The position numbers and the translations under genes were made by a program. Source: Alsobacter sp045348435 (GTDB lineage: Bacteria > Pseudomonadota > Alphaproteobacteria > Rhizobiales > Beijerinckiaceae). From it: a stretch of 64,000 nucleotides of DNA. The DNA lies in the NCBI RefSeq assembly GCF_045348435.1, contig NZ_CP157484.1:3906001-3970000 (forward strand). Direction: 5' to 3'. Position 1 is the first letter of the stretch. Every line of letters starts with the position of its first letter. Below the pieces are notes generated by a model. The model was not told the DNA's origin, made no database searches, and was given only the letters and a program-made list of their open reading frames with translations. Positions 8,060 to 17,020 of this stretch are shown here, piece after piece.

Positions 8060-9934
8060 ATGGCGAGTTTGCATGCAAGTGAGCCTGCCGTTGCGGGAGT
8101 GGCCGGCTGGCGTGGCCTGGCCGCCCGGACGGAGGCCGCCATCGGATGGCTGGTGGAGATCCCGGCGGCCCTGCTGGTGGTCGCCGAGATCGTCGTGCTC
8201 TTCGCCGGCATCGTGGCGCGCTACGTCCTCCACAAGCCGCTGATCTGGTCGGACGAACTCGCCTCGATCCTATTCCTGTGGCTCGCCATGCTGGGCGCCG
8301 TCGTGGCCTTCCGGCGCGGCGAGCACATGCGCATGACGGCGCTGGTCGGCATGGTGGGGCCGAGGGCGCGGGCGTTCCTGGACGCCGTGGCGGTGTGCGC
8401 CGCGCTGGCCTTCCTGCTGATGATCGTCTACCCGGCCTATGACTACGCCTATGAGGAAAGCTACATCGTCACGCCCGCGCTGGAGATCCAGAACGTGTGG
8501 CGCGCCGCGGCGCTGTGCGTCGGCGCCAGCCTGATGATCGTGCTGGCCCTGCTGCGCCTCGCCCGGGTCGCGGATCTGGGCGTCACGCTGGCGGCCCTCG
8601 TCCTGGTGGCGGCGCTGTCGGCCATGTTCTGGTATGCGGGGCCCGCCCTGAAGCCGCTGGGCAACCTGAACCTCATCATCTTCTTCATCGGCGTCGTCGC
8701 CGCGACGGTGCTGTCGGGCGTGCCCATCGCCTTCGCGTTCGGGCTGGCGAGCTTCGGCTACCTCGCCACCACCACGAGCGTGCCCATGCTGGTCGTGATC
8801 GGGCGCATGGACGAGGGCATGTCCCACCTCATCCTGCTCTCGGTGCCGCTCTTCGTGTTCCTCGGCCTGCTCATCGAGATGACCGGCATGGCCAAGGCCA
8901 TGGTGCAGTTCCTGGCCAGCCTGCTCGGGCATGTGCGCGGCGGGCTCTCCTATGTGCTGGTCGGCGCCATGTACCTGGTCTCCGGCATCTCGGGCGCCAA
9001 GGCGGCCGACATGGCGGCGGTCGCGCCCGTGCTCTTTCCCGAGATGAAGCGTCGCGGCGCCAAGCCGGGCGACCTCGTGGCGCTGCTGTCGGCCACCGGG
9101 GCCCAGACCGAGACGATTCCGCCAAGCCTCGTGCTGATCACCATCGGGTCCGTAACGGGCGTCTCCATCGCGGCGCTGTTCACGGGCGGGCTGCTGCCCG
9201 GCGTGATCCTGGCCATCACCCTGTGCGTGGTCGTGCGCTTCCGCTACCGCAACGAGGATCTCTCGCATGTGGTCAAGGCCAGCCGGGCCGAGATCGGGCG
9301 CACCTTCCTGATCGCGCTGCCGGCGCTGGCGCTGCCCTTCATCATCCGCGCCGCGGTGGTGGAAGGCGTCGCCACCGCGACCGAGGTCTCCACCATCGGC
9401 ATCGTCTATTCGCTGGTGGTGGGCCTGCTCGTCTATCGCCAGTTCGACTGGGCGCGCCTCAAGCCGATGCTGATCGAGACGGCGGCCCTGTCGGGGGCGA
9501 TCCTGTTCATCATCGGCGCCGCGACCGCCATGGCCTGGGCGCTGACCCAGTCCGGCTTCTCGCGCGACCTCGCCGCCCTGATGGCCAAGGCCCCGGGCGG
9601 CGGCGCCACCTTCATCGCCATCTCGATCGTGGCCTTCGTCGTGCTCGGCAGCGTGCTGGAGGGCATCCCGGCCATCGTGCTGTTCGGGCCACTGCTCTTT
9701 CCGATCGCCCGGCAGCTCGGGGTGCACGAGGTCCACTACGCCATGGTGGTCATCCTCTCGATGGGCATCGGCCTCTTCGCCCCGCCCTTCGGCGTCGGCT
9801 ACTACGCCGCCTGCGCGATCGGCCGGGTGAGCCCCGACGAGGGCATGGGCCCGATCTGGGGCTACCTGCTGGCGCTGCTGGTCGGCCTCGTCGTCGTCGC
9901 CGCCGTGCCGTGGATCTCCATCGGCTTCCTTTGA
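8060..9934 (+). CDS. dctQM: TRAP transporter permease, fused DctQ-DctM
   Basis: The ATG at 8060 (MASLHASEP) gives 624 residues; an upstream in-frame ATG at 8006 lies against the repeat and is less likely. Residues ~20-180 form a four-helix DctQ part with the typical WSDELASILFLWLAMLGAVVAFRRGEH motif region. After two linking helices, residues ~205-620 form the large DctM subunit with the family patterns VPLFVFLGLLIEMTGMA, SGISGAKAADMAAVAPVL and EGIPAIVLFGPLLFP. The protein is an inner-membrane sodium-driven symporter component working with DctP. Fused QM subunits are common. Confidence 0.93.
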   Translation: MASLHASEPAVAGVAGWRGLAARTEAAIGWLVEIPAALLVVAEIVVLFAGIVARYVLHKPLIWSDELASILFLWLAMLGAVVAFRRGEHMRMTALVGMVGPRARAFLDAVAVCAALAFLLMIVYPAYDYAYEESYIVTPALEIQNVWRAAALCVGASLMIVLALLRLARVADLGVTLAALVLVAALSAMFWYAGPALKPLGNLNLIIFFIGVVAATVLSGVPIAFAFGLASFGYLATTTSVPMLVVIGRMDEGMSHLILLSVPLFVFLGLLIEMTGMAKAMVQFLASLLGHVRGGLSYVLVGAMYLVSGISGAKAADMAAVAPVLFPEMKRRGAKPGDLVALLSATGAQTETIPPSLVLITIGSVTGVSIAALFTGGLLPGVILAITLCVVVRFRYRNEDLSHVVKASRAEIGRTFLIALPALALPFIIRAAVVEGVATATEVSTIGIVYSLVVGLLVYRQFDWARLKPMLIETAALSGAILFIIGAATAMAWALTQSGFSRDLAALMAKAPGGGATFIAISIVAFVVLGSVLEGIPAIVLFGPLLFPIARQLGVHEVHYAMVVILSMGIGLFAPPFGVGYYAACAIGRVSPDEGMGPIWGYLLALLVGLVVVAAVPWISIGFL

Positions 9935-9979
9935 GGCTGGAGTCCGTTTCGTACACGGGCGGCGAAACGCCGCCTCGGG

Positions 9980-12037
9980 ATGCAATCCAGGATTGCTTCC
10001 GTTAACGTGCGCCCGAAGGGAGCCGGAACAATCGTCTTGATCCAGCGTTCGCTCCCCAGAGGGAGCGTTCGTTTGGCGGCAAGGAGAGTGGCGGCGTGCG
10101 TATGCGTCCTGGCGGGGCTGTCGGTCCTTCCGGGCGGCGATGCGCAGGCGCTCGACATCCTCGGCCTGTTCGGCCTTGGCGCCAAGCCGCCGGCCCCCAG
10201 CCCCACCACCTACCCGTATGACCTGACCATCGAAGCCCCGGGCGCGCCCAGGGACGTGCGCCAGGCCGTGGAGGACGCCTCCAACCTGGCCCGCCTCAAG
10301 ACCGAGGCGCCCGGCGCGGCCGACCAGCTCGTGCGGATCGCCGAGGCCGACCTGCCCCGCATCACCGACGCGCTCTGGGGCATGGGCTACTACTCCGCCT
10401 CCGTCGTGATCGAGGTCGCCGGCGCGCCGCTGGCCCTGGGCGCCCTGCGCCCCGAGGCGGCCGCCCGCGCCGCCGAGGCCTATCGGGGCCGCGCGCTCGT
10501 GCCCGTCCGCATCGTGGCCCAGGCCGGCCCGCAATATCGCTTCCGCCGCGTCGTCGTGCTCGACGACGCCTCAGGCCTGCCCTTCTCGCCCGAGGAGCTG
10601 CCGCAGCGCGTCGTCAAGCTGCAGCCCGGCGATCCCGCCCGCTCGGCCGACGAGATCGCCGCCGAGGCCCGGATCGTGGATCATTTCCGCGAGAAGTCGC
10701 ACCCCTTCGCCAAGGTCGTCTCGCGCACCCCGGTCGTGATCCATCCCGAGCAGGCGATGGACGTCACCCTGCGGGTCCGGCCCGGGCCGACGGCCGACTT
10801 CGGGGCGATCACGCTGTCGGGCGCCGAGGGCGTCGACCACGCGGTGGTGCGGTCCTTCATCTACACCGAGCCGGGCGATCCCTATTCGGTCACCGCCATC
10901 AATGGAATCCGCAAGTCGGTCGGCCGCATCGAGGCGCTGGGCTCCGTGCGCATCCGCGAGGCCGAGAGGCTCGACGCGAACGGAAACCTGCCGATCTTCG
11001 TCGAGCTGACGGAGCGCAAGCAGCACGCGCTGGGCGTATCCGCCCTCTACTCCACCGCGGACGGCCCGGAGGTGCGCTCCTACTGGACGCATCGCAACCT
11101 GTTCGGCGGCGGCGAGGTGCTGCGCATCGAGGGCAGCACCTTTTACGCCGGCCGGGCGCTGGGCGAGCCGGCCCGCAACCGCGACGAGAAGCGGCTGGTC
11201 TCCTCCGACATCGGCGGCCGTTTCGGCTTCACCTTCCTGAAGCCCGGCCTGTGGGGCACGCGCAACGACCTGCTCGTGTCGGCGTTGGCCGCCCGCGAGA
11301 AGGGCTACGCCTATACGGACCGCCGCGCCGGCGGCGAGGTCGACCTGCGCCATCGCTTCTCTGACACCAGCTCCGCCCAGATCGGCGTCCGGGCCGAGCG
11401 TGGCCGCACCAGCGACGCGCTCGGCAACATCGACTACACGCTCGTCGGCGTCCCGGTTTCGTTCACCTACGACTCCACCGACAAGCCGCTCGACCCCAGC
11501 CGCGGCGTCCGCTTCACCGCCTCGGTGACGCCCTACCCCACCTTCCTGGGCTCCACCGTCGGCATGACCATCGCCAAGGCCAACGCGTCGGCCTATTACG
11601 CGCTGGACGAGGACGCCCGCTACATCCTGGCCGCGCGCCTCGGCCTCGGCTCCATCCTTGGCGCGGAGTTGCAGGACATCCCCTCCAACTACCGCTTCTA
11701 CGCCGGCGGCGGCGGCTCGGTCCGCGGCTACCGCTACCAGAGCCTCAGCCCGCAGATCGGGCGCTTCCCGATCGGCGGCCAGAGCCTGGTGGAAGGCTCC
11801 GTCGAGGCCCGCATCAAGGTGACTGACACGATCGGGGTCGTGCCCTTCGTCGACGCCGGGCAGGCCTATGCGGAACGCTATCCGCGTCTCAACCAGCCGC
11901 TGCGCGTCGCCGCCGGTCTCGGCCTTCGCTACTACACCTCGATCGGGCCGATCCGGCTGGACGTCGCCACCCCGCTCAACAAGCAGAAGGGGGACAAGCC
12001 CGTCTCCCTTTATATCAGCATCGGGCAATCCTTCTGA
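9980..12037 (+). CDS. tamA: outer-membrane assembly protein TamA-like (BamA/TamA family)
   Basis: The 685-residue product has an N-terminal export signal (hydrophobic region ~36-52, ending in GDAQA). POTRA-like repeats follow (residues ~75-330; e.g. VRPGPTADFGAITLSG), then an Omp85 beta-barrel with WTHRNLFGGGEVLRIEG, YDSTDKPLDPSRGVRFTASV and the barrel-lid motif region GGGGSVRGYRYQSL. It ends in the aromatic C-terminal signature (SLYISIGQSF) of BAM-inserted barrels. The gene overlaps tamB by TGATG. TamA and TamB together help insert certain outer-membrane proteins and are implicated in phospholipid transfer to the outer membrane. The GTG at 10007 is an alternative start. Confidence 0.93.
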   Translation: MQSRIASVNVRPKGAGTIVLIQRSLPRGSVRLAARRVAACVCVLAGLSVLPGGDAQALDILGLFGLGAKPPAPSPTTYPYDLTIEAPGAPRDVRQAVEDASNLARLKTEAPGAADQLVRIAEADLPRITDALWGMGYYSASVVIEVAGAPLALGALRPEAAARAAEAYRGRALVPVRIVAQAGPQYRFRRVVVLDDASGLPFSPEELPQRVVKLQPGDPARSADEIAAEARIVDHFREKSHPFAKVVSRTPVVIHPEQAMDVTLRVRPGPTADFGAITLSGAEGVDHAVVRSFIYTEPGDPYSVTAINGIRKSVGRIEALGSVRIREAERLDANGNLPIFVELTERKQHALGVSALYSTADGPEVRSYWTHRNLFGGGEVLRIEGSTFYAGRALGEPARNRDEKRLVSSDIGGRFGFTFLKPGLWGTRNDLLVSALAAREKGYAYTDRRAGGEVDLRHRFSDTSSAQIGVRAERGRTSDALGNIDYTLVGVPVSFTYDSTDKPLDPSRGVRFTASVTPYPTFLGSTVGMTIAKANASAYYALDEDARYILAARLGLGSILGAELQDIPSNYRFYAGGGGSVRGYRYQSLSPQIGRFPIGGQSLVEGSVEARIKVTDTIGVVPFVDAGQAYAERYPRLNQPLRVAAGLGLRYYTSIGPIRLDVATPLNKQKGDKPVSLYISIGQSF

Positions 12038-15000
12038 TGAGAGCCGCGCGCGCCATCCTGCTCGGACTGCTCGGCCTCGCCGCCCTGGCGGGCGCCTATC
12101 TGGCCGGCGACGGCCCTGCGCGGGCCCAGAGCGAGCAGAACTCGCTCGCCAGCCTGCTGTCCTGGGCGCTGTCCACGCCGGAGAACCGCGTCCGGGTGGG
12201 CGCGGTGGAAGGCGCGCTCTCCTCCGACGCGGTGATCCGCGACGTCCAGATCTCCGACCGCGAGGGCGTCTGGATCACGCTGGACCGGGCCAGGATCTCC
12301 TGGCGCAGGACGGCGCTGCTGGCGCGGCGGCTCGAGATCGACGCGCTCGAGATCGACCGCCTCACCGTGGCGCGCCGCCCGGTCGCCGCCGAGGCGGACG
12401 CCGCGCAAGCCGCCGAGGCGCCCGCATTGCCGGCCCTGCCGGTGAAGCTGATCGTCAAGCAGTTCGCCATGAAGGAGCTTGCGCTCGGCGAGAAGGTGCT
12501 CGGCCAGGCCGCCCGCATCGCCGTCCAGGGCGACGCCCTGCTGGGCGCTCCCGCGGAGGGCCTCTCCCTGCACCTGCAGGCGAACCGGCTCGACGCCCAG
12601 GGACGCTTCGCCGCGGCGGTCAACTACGTGCCGCAGAGCGCGCAACTCGATCTCAACCTCGACTTCACCGAACCGTCCGGCGGCCTTGTCGCCGGCGTCA
12701 TCAACCTGCCGGGCCAGCCCCCGATCGACCTGAAGGTGCAGGGCCGCGGCCCGCTGGACGGCTTCCAGGCGTCGCTGAACTTCGTCTCGGGCCCTCAGCT
12801 CGGCGCCGAGGGCCGCGCCACCGTCACCCGCGAGGGCGCGGGCCGGCGCGTGGCGCTGGCGCTGGGCGCTCGCATCGAGGCTCTCCTGCCGCCCGTCGTC
12901 GCGCCGGTCTTCGCCGGATCGACCGATCTGAACGGCGACGTGCTGGTGGGCGACGACGGAAGCGTCGCCTTCCGCCAGCTCGACGTCACCGCCCGGGCCG
13001 CGCGGCTCACGGTGGGCGGCGCGGTCGATCCGCAGCAGAACCTGGACCTCAGGCTCGCCATCCGCTCCCTGCCGACCGACGGCGCCAAGACCCGCGCCGG
13101 CGAGGTCGAGATCGGCCGCCTCGTCCTCGACGCCACCGCCAAGGGGCCCGCCACCGCCGCCGTCGTGCAGGCCCGCCTCGACGGCCGCGAGATCGCGACG
13201 CCCTGGGGCAAGGTCGCCTCGATCGCCGGCTCGCTCGGCGTCGACCCCGCGGCCCCCGGAGCGGCCGACGCCCGCTCCGCCGTCGCCGTGGACCTGCATG
13301 CGGCCGGGGTGGCCCCGGCCGACGCCGGCGAGGCCCGCGCGCTGGGCGACCGCATCGACCTCGTCGCCAAGGGCCGGGTGGACGCCTCCTTCGTCGCCGA
13401 TCTGGGCGAGGCCCGCCTGACCACGCCCACCCTCCAGGCGTCCTGGACGGGGATCGTCGGCTCGCGCCGCATCGACGGGGCCGCCGCGGTCCGGATCGCG
13501 CGCCTCGCCGCCTTTTCCAGGCTGGTCGGGCGCGAGCTCGGCGGTTCAGCCGACCTGAACGCCAAGGTGACCGGAGACCCCCGGCGCTACCGCATCGACG
13601 CCGCGCTGGACGGCCGCCTCGCGGACGCCCGCATCGGCGTGCCGCCCTTCGACCGGCTGATGGCCGGCGCGGTCTCCATCAAGGGGCTCGCCCGGCGCCT
13701 TCCGGGGGGCCTTGGCTTCTCCGACCTGCGCATCGAGGGGCCCAATATCCGCAGCCGCCTCGACGGCGACGCCACGACGGAGGCCGCCAACCTGGCCGCG
13801 CATGTCTCCGCCCCCGACCTGAAGCGCGTCGACGAGCGCATCTCCGGCTCCGCCGAGTTCGACGCCAGGCTCACCGGCTCCCTCGAGCGGCCGGACCTGA
13901 ACGCCACCGTGGCGCTGCGCGACGCGCGTGCGCTCGGCAAGGCGATCCCGCGCCTCGTCGTCGACATCGCGGCGACCAACCTCACGGGCGAACTCGACGC
14001 CCGCCTGCGCCTCGACGGCGAGGTCGACCGCAAGCCGGCAGCCGGGCGGCTGCATTTCGCCACGCTGGGAGCCGTCCGCAAGCTCGACGACATGGACGTC
14101 CGGATCGGGTCGGTCCACCTCTCCGGCGGCGTGACGCTGGACGAGAAGGACCTCGCCGTCGGCCGCATCGCGCTCGCGGCGGGCGACCTCGGCGACCTCT
14201 CGGCCCTGGCGCTGACGCCGCTCGCCGGCAAGCTCGACGCGTCCATCGACCTGACGTCCGCGAACGGCCGGCAGGACGCCGCCGTCTCGGCCCAGGGCGA
14301 CCGGATCTCGGTCGCCGGCCAGACGCTGCGTCGTCTCGACGCCAGGCTGACCGCGACCGACCTCTACGCAGCGCCCGTCGTGGACGGAACCGCGACCGCC
14401 GACGACGCGGTGCTGGGTGGCGTCAAGCTCAACGCCGTCAAGCTCGCCAGCCGCGGGACCCAGCAGGCCAGCGCCTTCACGCTCTCGGCCGCCGGCGACG
14501 CGGCGGTGGCCGTCGAAGGCCGCCTCCTGGCCGGACCGCCCATCCGGGTCGACCTGACGAAGGCCAGCCTGCGCCGCAACGGCCAGACCCTGGCGCTGGC
14601 CGGACCGAGCACGATGACGGTCCAGGACGGCGACGTGACGATCCCCGGCCTCGCCATCGAGGCCGGCCGGGGCCGCATCCGCATCGCCGGCCGCGCCGGG
14701 GCGCGACTGGCCCTGACGGCCGACGCCGTCGCGGTGCCGCTCTCCATCGCCGACATCGCGTCCCCGGGCCTTGGCCTGCAGGGCGTGCTCGACGCCCACG
14801 CCGAACTCGGCGGAACCGCGGCTGCGCCGACCGGGCCCTACCGCCTCTCCGTCTCGAAGGCCGGAAACGCCGCGAGCCGCTCGGCCGGGGTTCCGCCCAT
14901 CGACGTGAAGGCCGATGGCCGGCTGGAGGGCGACCGCGCCACGGTGGCCGCCACGGTGTCGGCCGGCAAAGGCGCGGTGGTGCAGGTCGGCGGCGCAGTC

Positions 15001-16323
15001 CCGCTTTCGCCGCAGGGCGGGCTCGCCCTGACGGTCCGCGGTCCGCTCGACGCCTCGCTCGTCAACGGCATGCTGGCCGCCGGGGGCCAGCGCGTCACCG
15101 GCCGGCTGAATCTCGATTTGCGCGTGGAGGGGCCGCCGGCCGCGCCCCGCATCGCCGGGACGGCCGCCCTCACGGGCGCGACCTTCGACGATCCGATCGC
15201 CGGCGTCCGCCTGCAGGCCATCGAGGGGCGCTTCGCCGCGCGCGGCGAGGACATCGCCATCGAGCGGCTCACGGCGGCCACCCGCAATGGCGGGACGCTG
15301 TCCGCCTCCGGCCGGGTGCGCATCGATCCCGCGGCCGGTTTCCCGGCAGACGTCAGGATCACCGGAACCCGCGCCGAGCTGGTCTCCAACGACACGGTGT
15401 CGGCCACCGCCAACCTGGCGCTCGCGCTGAGCGGCCCCGTCGCCCGCACGCCGCGCATCTCCGGCACGGTCGACGTCATCACGATGGACGTCTCCATCCC
15501 CGAGAACCTGTCCGGCGTCGCCCAGCCATTGCCGGGCACGCGGCACGTCGCCCCCGGCCCGGCCGCCCGCGCCCGCCTGGCCGCCGCGCGGCGCGCCGGG
15601 ACGAAGCGCGCCGGCCCGCCCTTCGTGGCGGCGTTCGATCTCAACCTCACCGCCAACAACCGCATCTTCGTGCGCGGGCGCGGGCTGGAGGCCGAGCTCG
15701 GCGGGGCGCTGCGCCTGACCGGCACCAGCAAGGACCCGGTCGCGATCGGCGCCTTCAACCTGCGCAACGGCCGCTTCGACCTCGCCGGGCAGCGCATCGA
15801 CCTCGTGCGCGGGCGCCTGACCTTCGCGGGCGACCTCACGCCCCAGCTCGACTTCCTGGCCCAGACCCAGGCCGCCGACGTGACGGCTCAGATCGCCGTC
15901 ACGGGCCTGGCGTCGCAGCCCGACTTCGCCATCACGTCCACGCCGGGCCTGCCGCAGGACGAGATCCTGTCACGCATCCTGTTCAACCGGGCGGCCGGCG
16001 GCCTCACCGGCGTGCAGGCGCTTCAGCTCGCGCAGACCATCGCGCAGCTGTCCGGCGGCGGCGGGCCGGACCTCCTGGGCAGCCTGCGCAAGTCTCTCGG
16101 CGCCGACAGCCTCGACATCACCGCCGGGGCGACGGGCGGGCCGGCCGTCGGGGTGACCCGCTACATCAACCGCCGCGTCCGCATCGGCGTCCGCGCCGGA
16201 GCGACCGCCGCCGACACGGGCGTCGGCGTCGACGTCGACGTCACCAAGAACATCAAGCTGCGCGGCCAGGTCGGCGCCGACGGCGGCGCCTCGGCCGGCG
16301 CGGCGTATGAGATCGAGTATTGA
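12037..16323 (+). CDS. tamB: translocation/assembly module protein TamB
   Basis: This 1428-residue protein starts with one hydrophobic anchor (residues ~4-23). A very long, repetitive beta-rich body follows, rich in Ala, Asp, Gly and Leu with recurrent L-x-G-x-V/L-x patterns typical of AsmA/TamB beta-taco domains. The C-terminal ~330 residues match the conserved TamB (DUF490) domain: FDLNLTANNRIFVRGRGLEAE, GRFDLAGQRIDLVRGRLTFAG and LPQDEILSRILFNRAAG, ending in a tyrosine-terminated strand (GAAYEIEY). It is anchored in the inner membrane and spans the periplasm to TamA. Start codon overlap with tamA shows coupling. Confidence 0.95.
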   Translation: MRAARAILLGLLGLAALAGAYLAGDGPARAQSEQNSLASLLSWALSTPENRVRVGAVEGALSSDAVIRDVQISDREGVWITLDRARISWRRTALLARRLEIDALEIDRLTVARRPVAAEADAAQAAEAPALPALPVKLIVKQFAMKELALGEKVLGQAARIAVQGDALLGAPAEGLSLHLQANRLDAQGRFAAAVNYVPQSAQLDLNLDFTEPSGGLVAGVINLPGQPPIDLKVQGRGPLDGFQASLNFVSGPQLGAEGRATVTREGAGRRVALALGARIEALLPPVVAPVFAGSTDLNGDVLVGDDGSVAFRQLDVTARAARLTVGGAVDPQQNLDLRLAIRSLPTDGAKTRAGEVEIGRLVLDATAKGPATAAVVQARLDGREIATPWGKVASIAGSLGVDPAAPGAADARSAVAVDLHAAGVAPADAGEARALGDRIDLVAKGRVDASFVADLGEARLTTPTLQASWTGIVGSRRIDGAAAVRIARLAAFSRLVGRELGGSADLNAKVTGDPRRYRIDAALDGRLADARIGVPPFDRLMAGAVSIKGLARRLPGGLGFSDLRIEGPNIRSRLDGDATTEAANLAAHVSAPDLKRVDERISGSAEFDARLTGSLERPDLNATVALRDARALGKAIPRLVVDIAATNLTGELDARLRLDGEVDRKPAAGRLHFATLGAVRKLDDMDVRIGSVHLSGGVTLDEKDLAVGRIALAAGDLGDLSALALTPLAGKLDASIDLTSANGRQDAAVSAQGDRISVAGQTLRRLDARLTATDLYAAPVVDGTATADDAVLGGVKLNAVKLASRGTQQASAFTLSAAGDAAVAVEGRLLAGPPIRVDLTKASLRRNGQTLALAGPSTMTVQDGDVTIPGLAIEAGRGRIRIAGRAGARLALTADAVAVPLSIADIASPGLGLQGVLDAHAELGGTAAAPTGPYRLSVSKAGNAASRSAGVPPIDVKADGRLEGDRATVAATVSAGKGAVVQVGGAVPLSPQGGLALTVRGPLDASLVNGMLAAGGQRVTGRLNLDLRVEGPPAAPRIAGTAALTGATFDDPIAGVRLQAIEGRFAARGEDIAIERLTAATRNGGTLSASGRVRIDPAAGFPADVRITGTRAELVSNDTVSATANLALALSGPVARTPRISGTVDVITMDVSIPENLSGVAQPLPGTRHVAPGPAARARLAAARRAGTKRAGPPFVAAFDLNLTANNRIFVRGRGLEAELGGALRLTGTSKDPVAIGAFNLRNGRFDLAGQRIDLVRGRLTFAGDLTPQLDFLAQTQAADVTAQIAVTGLASQPDFAITSTPGLPQDEILSRILFNRAAGGLTGVQALQLAQTIAQLSGGGGPDLLGSLRKSLGADSLDITAGATGGPAVGVTRYINRRVRIGVRAGATAADTGVGVDVDVTKNIKLRGQVGADGGASAGAAYEIEY

Positions 16324-16380
16324 GGGCCTTGCAAGTTCGGCGGACCGGCTTACGTTACATGTCACGCCAGGAGATGCAGG

Positions 16381-16602
16381 ATGGCCACGACCGCCAAGCG
16401 CGAGGGAAACCGCCAACGCGTGAAGTCTTTCCGCGAACGTCAGAAGGCGGAAGGCCTGCGGCTTGTACAGGTGTGGATGCCCGATGTGAGGTCGGCGGAG
16501 TTCAAGGCCGAGGCGCACCGCCAATCCGCGCTGGTCGCGACAAGCGCCCATGCTCGGGACGACCAGGATTTCGTCGACGCCGTCTCCGAGTTCAAGGCCT
16601 GA
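16381..16602 (+). CDS. MazE-like antitoxin (DUF3018 family)
   Basis: A 73-residue, charged protein with the pattern of the DUF3018/MazE-like antitoxins: a basic N-terminal part (REGNRQRVKSFRERQKAEGLRLVQVWMPDVRS) likely to bind DNA, then an acidic C-terminal tail (ARDDQDFVDAVSEF) that in relatives contacts the toxin. Its TGA overlaps the toxin ATG as TGATG. Antitoxins of this type usually repress their own operon alone and with toxin. Confidence 0.85.
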   Translation: MATTAKREGNRQRVKSFRERQKAEGLRLVQVWMPDVRSAEFKAEAHRQSALVATSAHARDDQDFVDAVSEFKA

Positions 16603-16931
16603 TGCGCCGGGGCGACCTTTGGACGGTTTCCGGGGGCCCCGACTATGCCGGCAAACCCCGTCCGGTCTTGGTTGTGCAGGCTGACGACTTTGACGCGACG
16701 GCTTCATTGACGGTCTGTCCCTTGACGACCGAAATGACCGACGCCTCGTTGATGAGATTGCCGATCCAGCCCGGGGCCGGCAACGGATTGCGGGCGCCCT
16801 CCAGCATCATGATCGACAAAGTCACCACCGTGCCGAAGTCGAAGCTCGGCGCCCGTATCGGCAGCCTCGCGCCGCCCGAGATGACGGCGGTGAACCGGGG
16901 ACTGTTTATCTTCCTCGGACTCGCCTCATAG
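16602..16931 (+). CDS. MazF/PemK-type mRNA interferase toxin
   Basis: The ATG at 16602 overlaps the antitoxin stop and gives 109 residues. The N-terminus MRRGDLWTVSGGPDYAGKPR followed by PVLVVQADDF is the classic MazF/PemK start: the RGD(L/I)W strand, a substrate loop, and KPRPVLV with the conserved Arg. Further on, TVCPLTTE and MIDKVTTVPKSKLGARIG give the catalytic Thr region and the K-x-R-x-G strand. The family cleaves RNA at short motifs; the target sequence cannot be predicted by eye. The next gene starts about 90 bases later on the same strand. Confidence 0.9.
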   Translation: MRRGDLWTVSGGPDYAGKPRPVLVVQADDFDATASLTVCPLTTEMTDASLMRLPIQPGAGNGLRAPSSIMIDKVTTVPKSKLGARIGSLAPPEMTAVNRGLFIFLGLAS

Positions 16932-17020
16932 TCACGCACTCTGGGCCGCGCCATTTCGGGTGCAACGATCCCGGCGGGCCCTTGAGGATGCCGCCAACCA
17001 CGAACCTTCGGAGACCTCCC

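Noticed and set aside
9958..9974. GGCGGCG-AAA-CGCCGCC hairpin after dctQM as a terminator
   Set aside because: The stem is only 7 bp with a 3-base loop and no U-tract, and tamA begins 5 bases later.
8270..10534. Long open frame on the minus strand opposite dctQM and tamA
   Set aside because: It is antisense to two well-supported genes and its product is a His/Asp/Gly/Arg-rich string with no domain. Such frames are common artefacts of very GC-rich coding DNA. Similar minus-strand frames opposite 23-25 kb, 28.5-31.3 kb, 43-47 kb and 56-60 kb were rejected for the same reason.
12010..16310. Frames of 400-1480 codons overlapping tamB in other frames and on the other strand
   Set aside because: tamB has the conserved TamB C-terminus and is coupled to tamA; the alternatives are Arg/Pro-rich and patternless.
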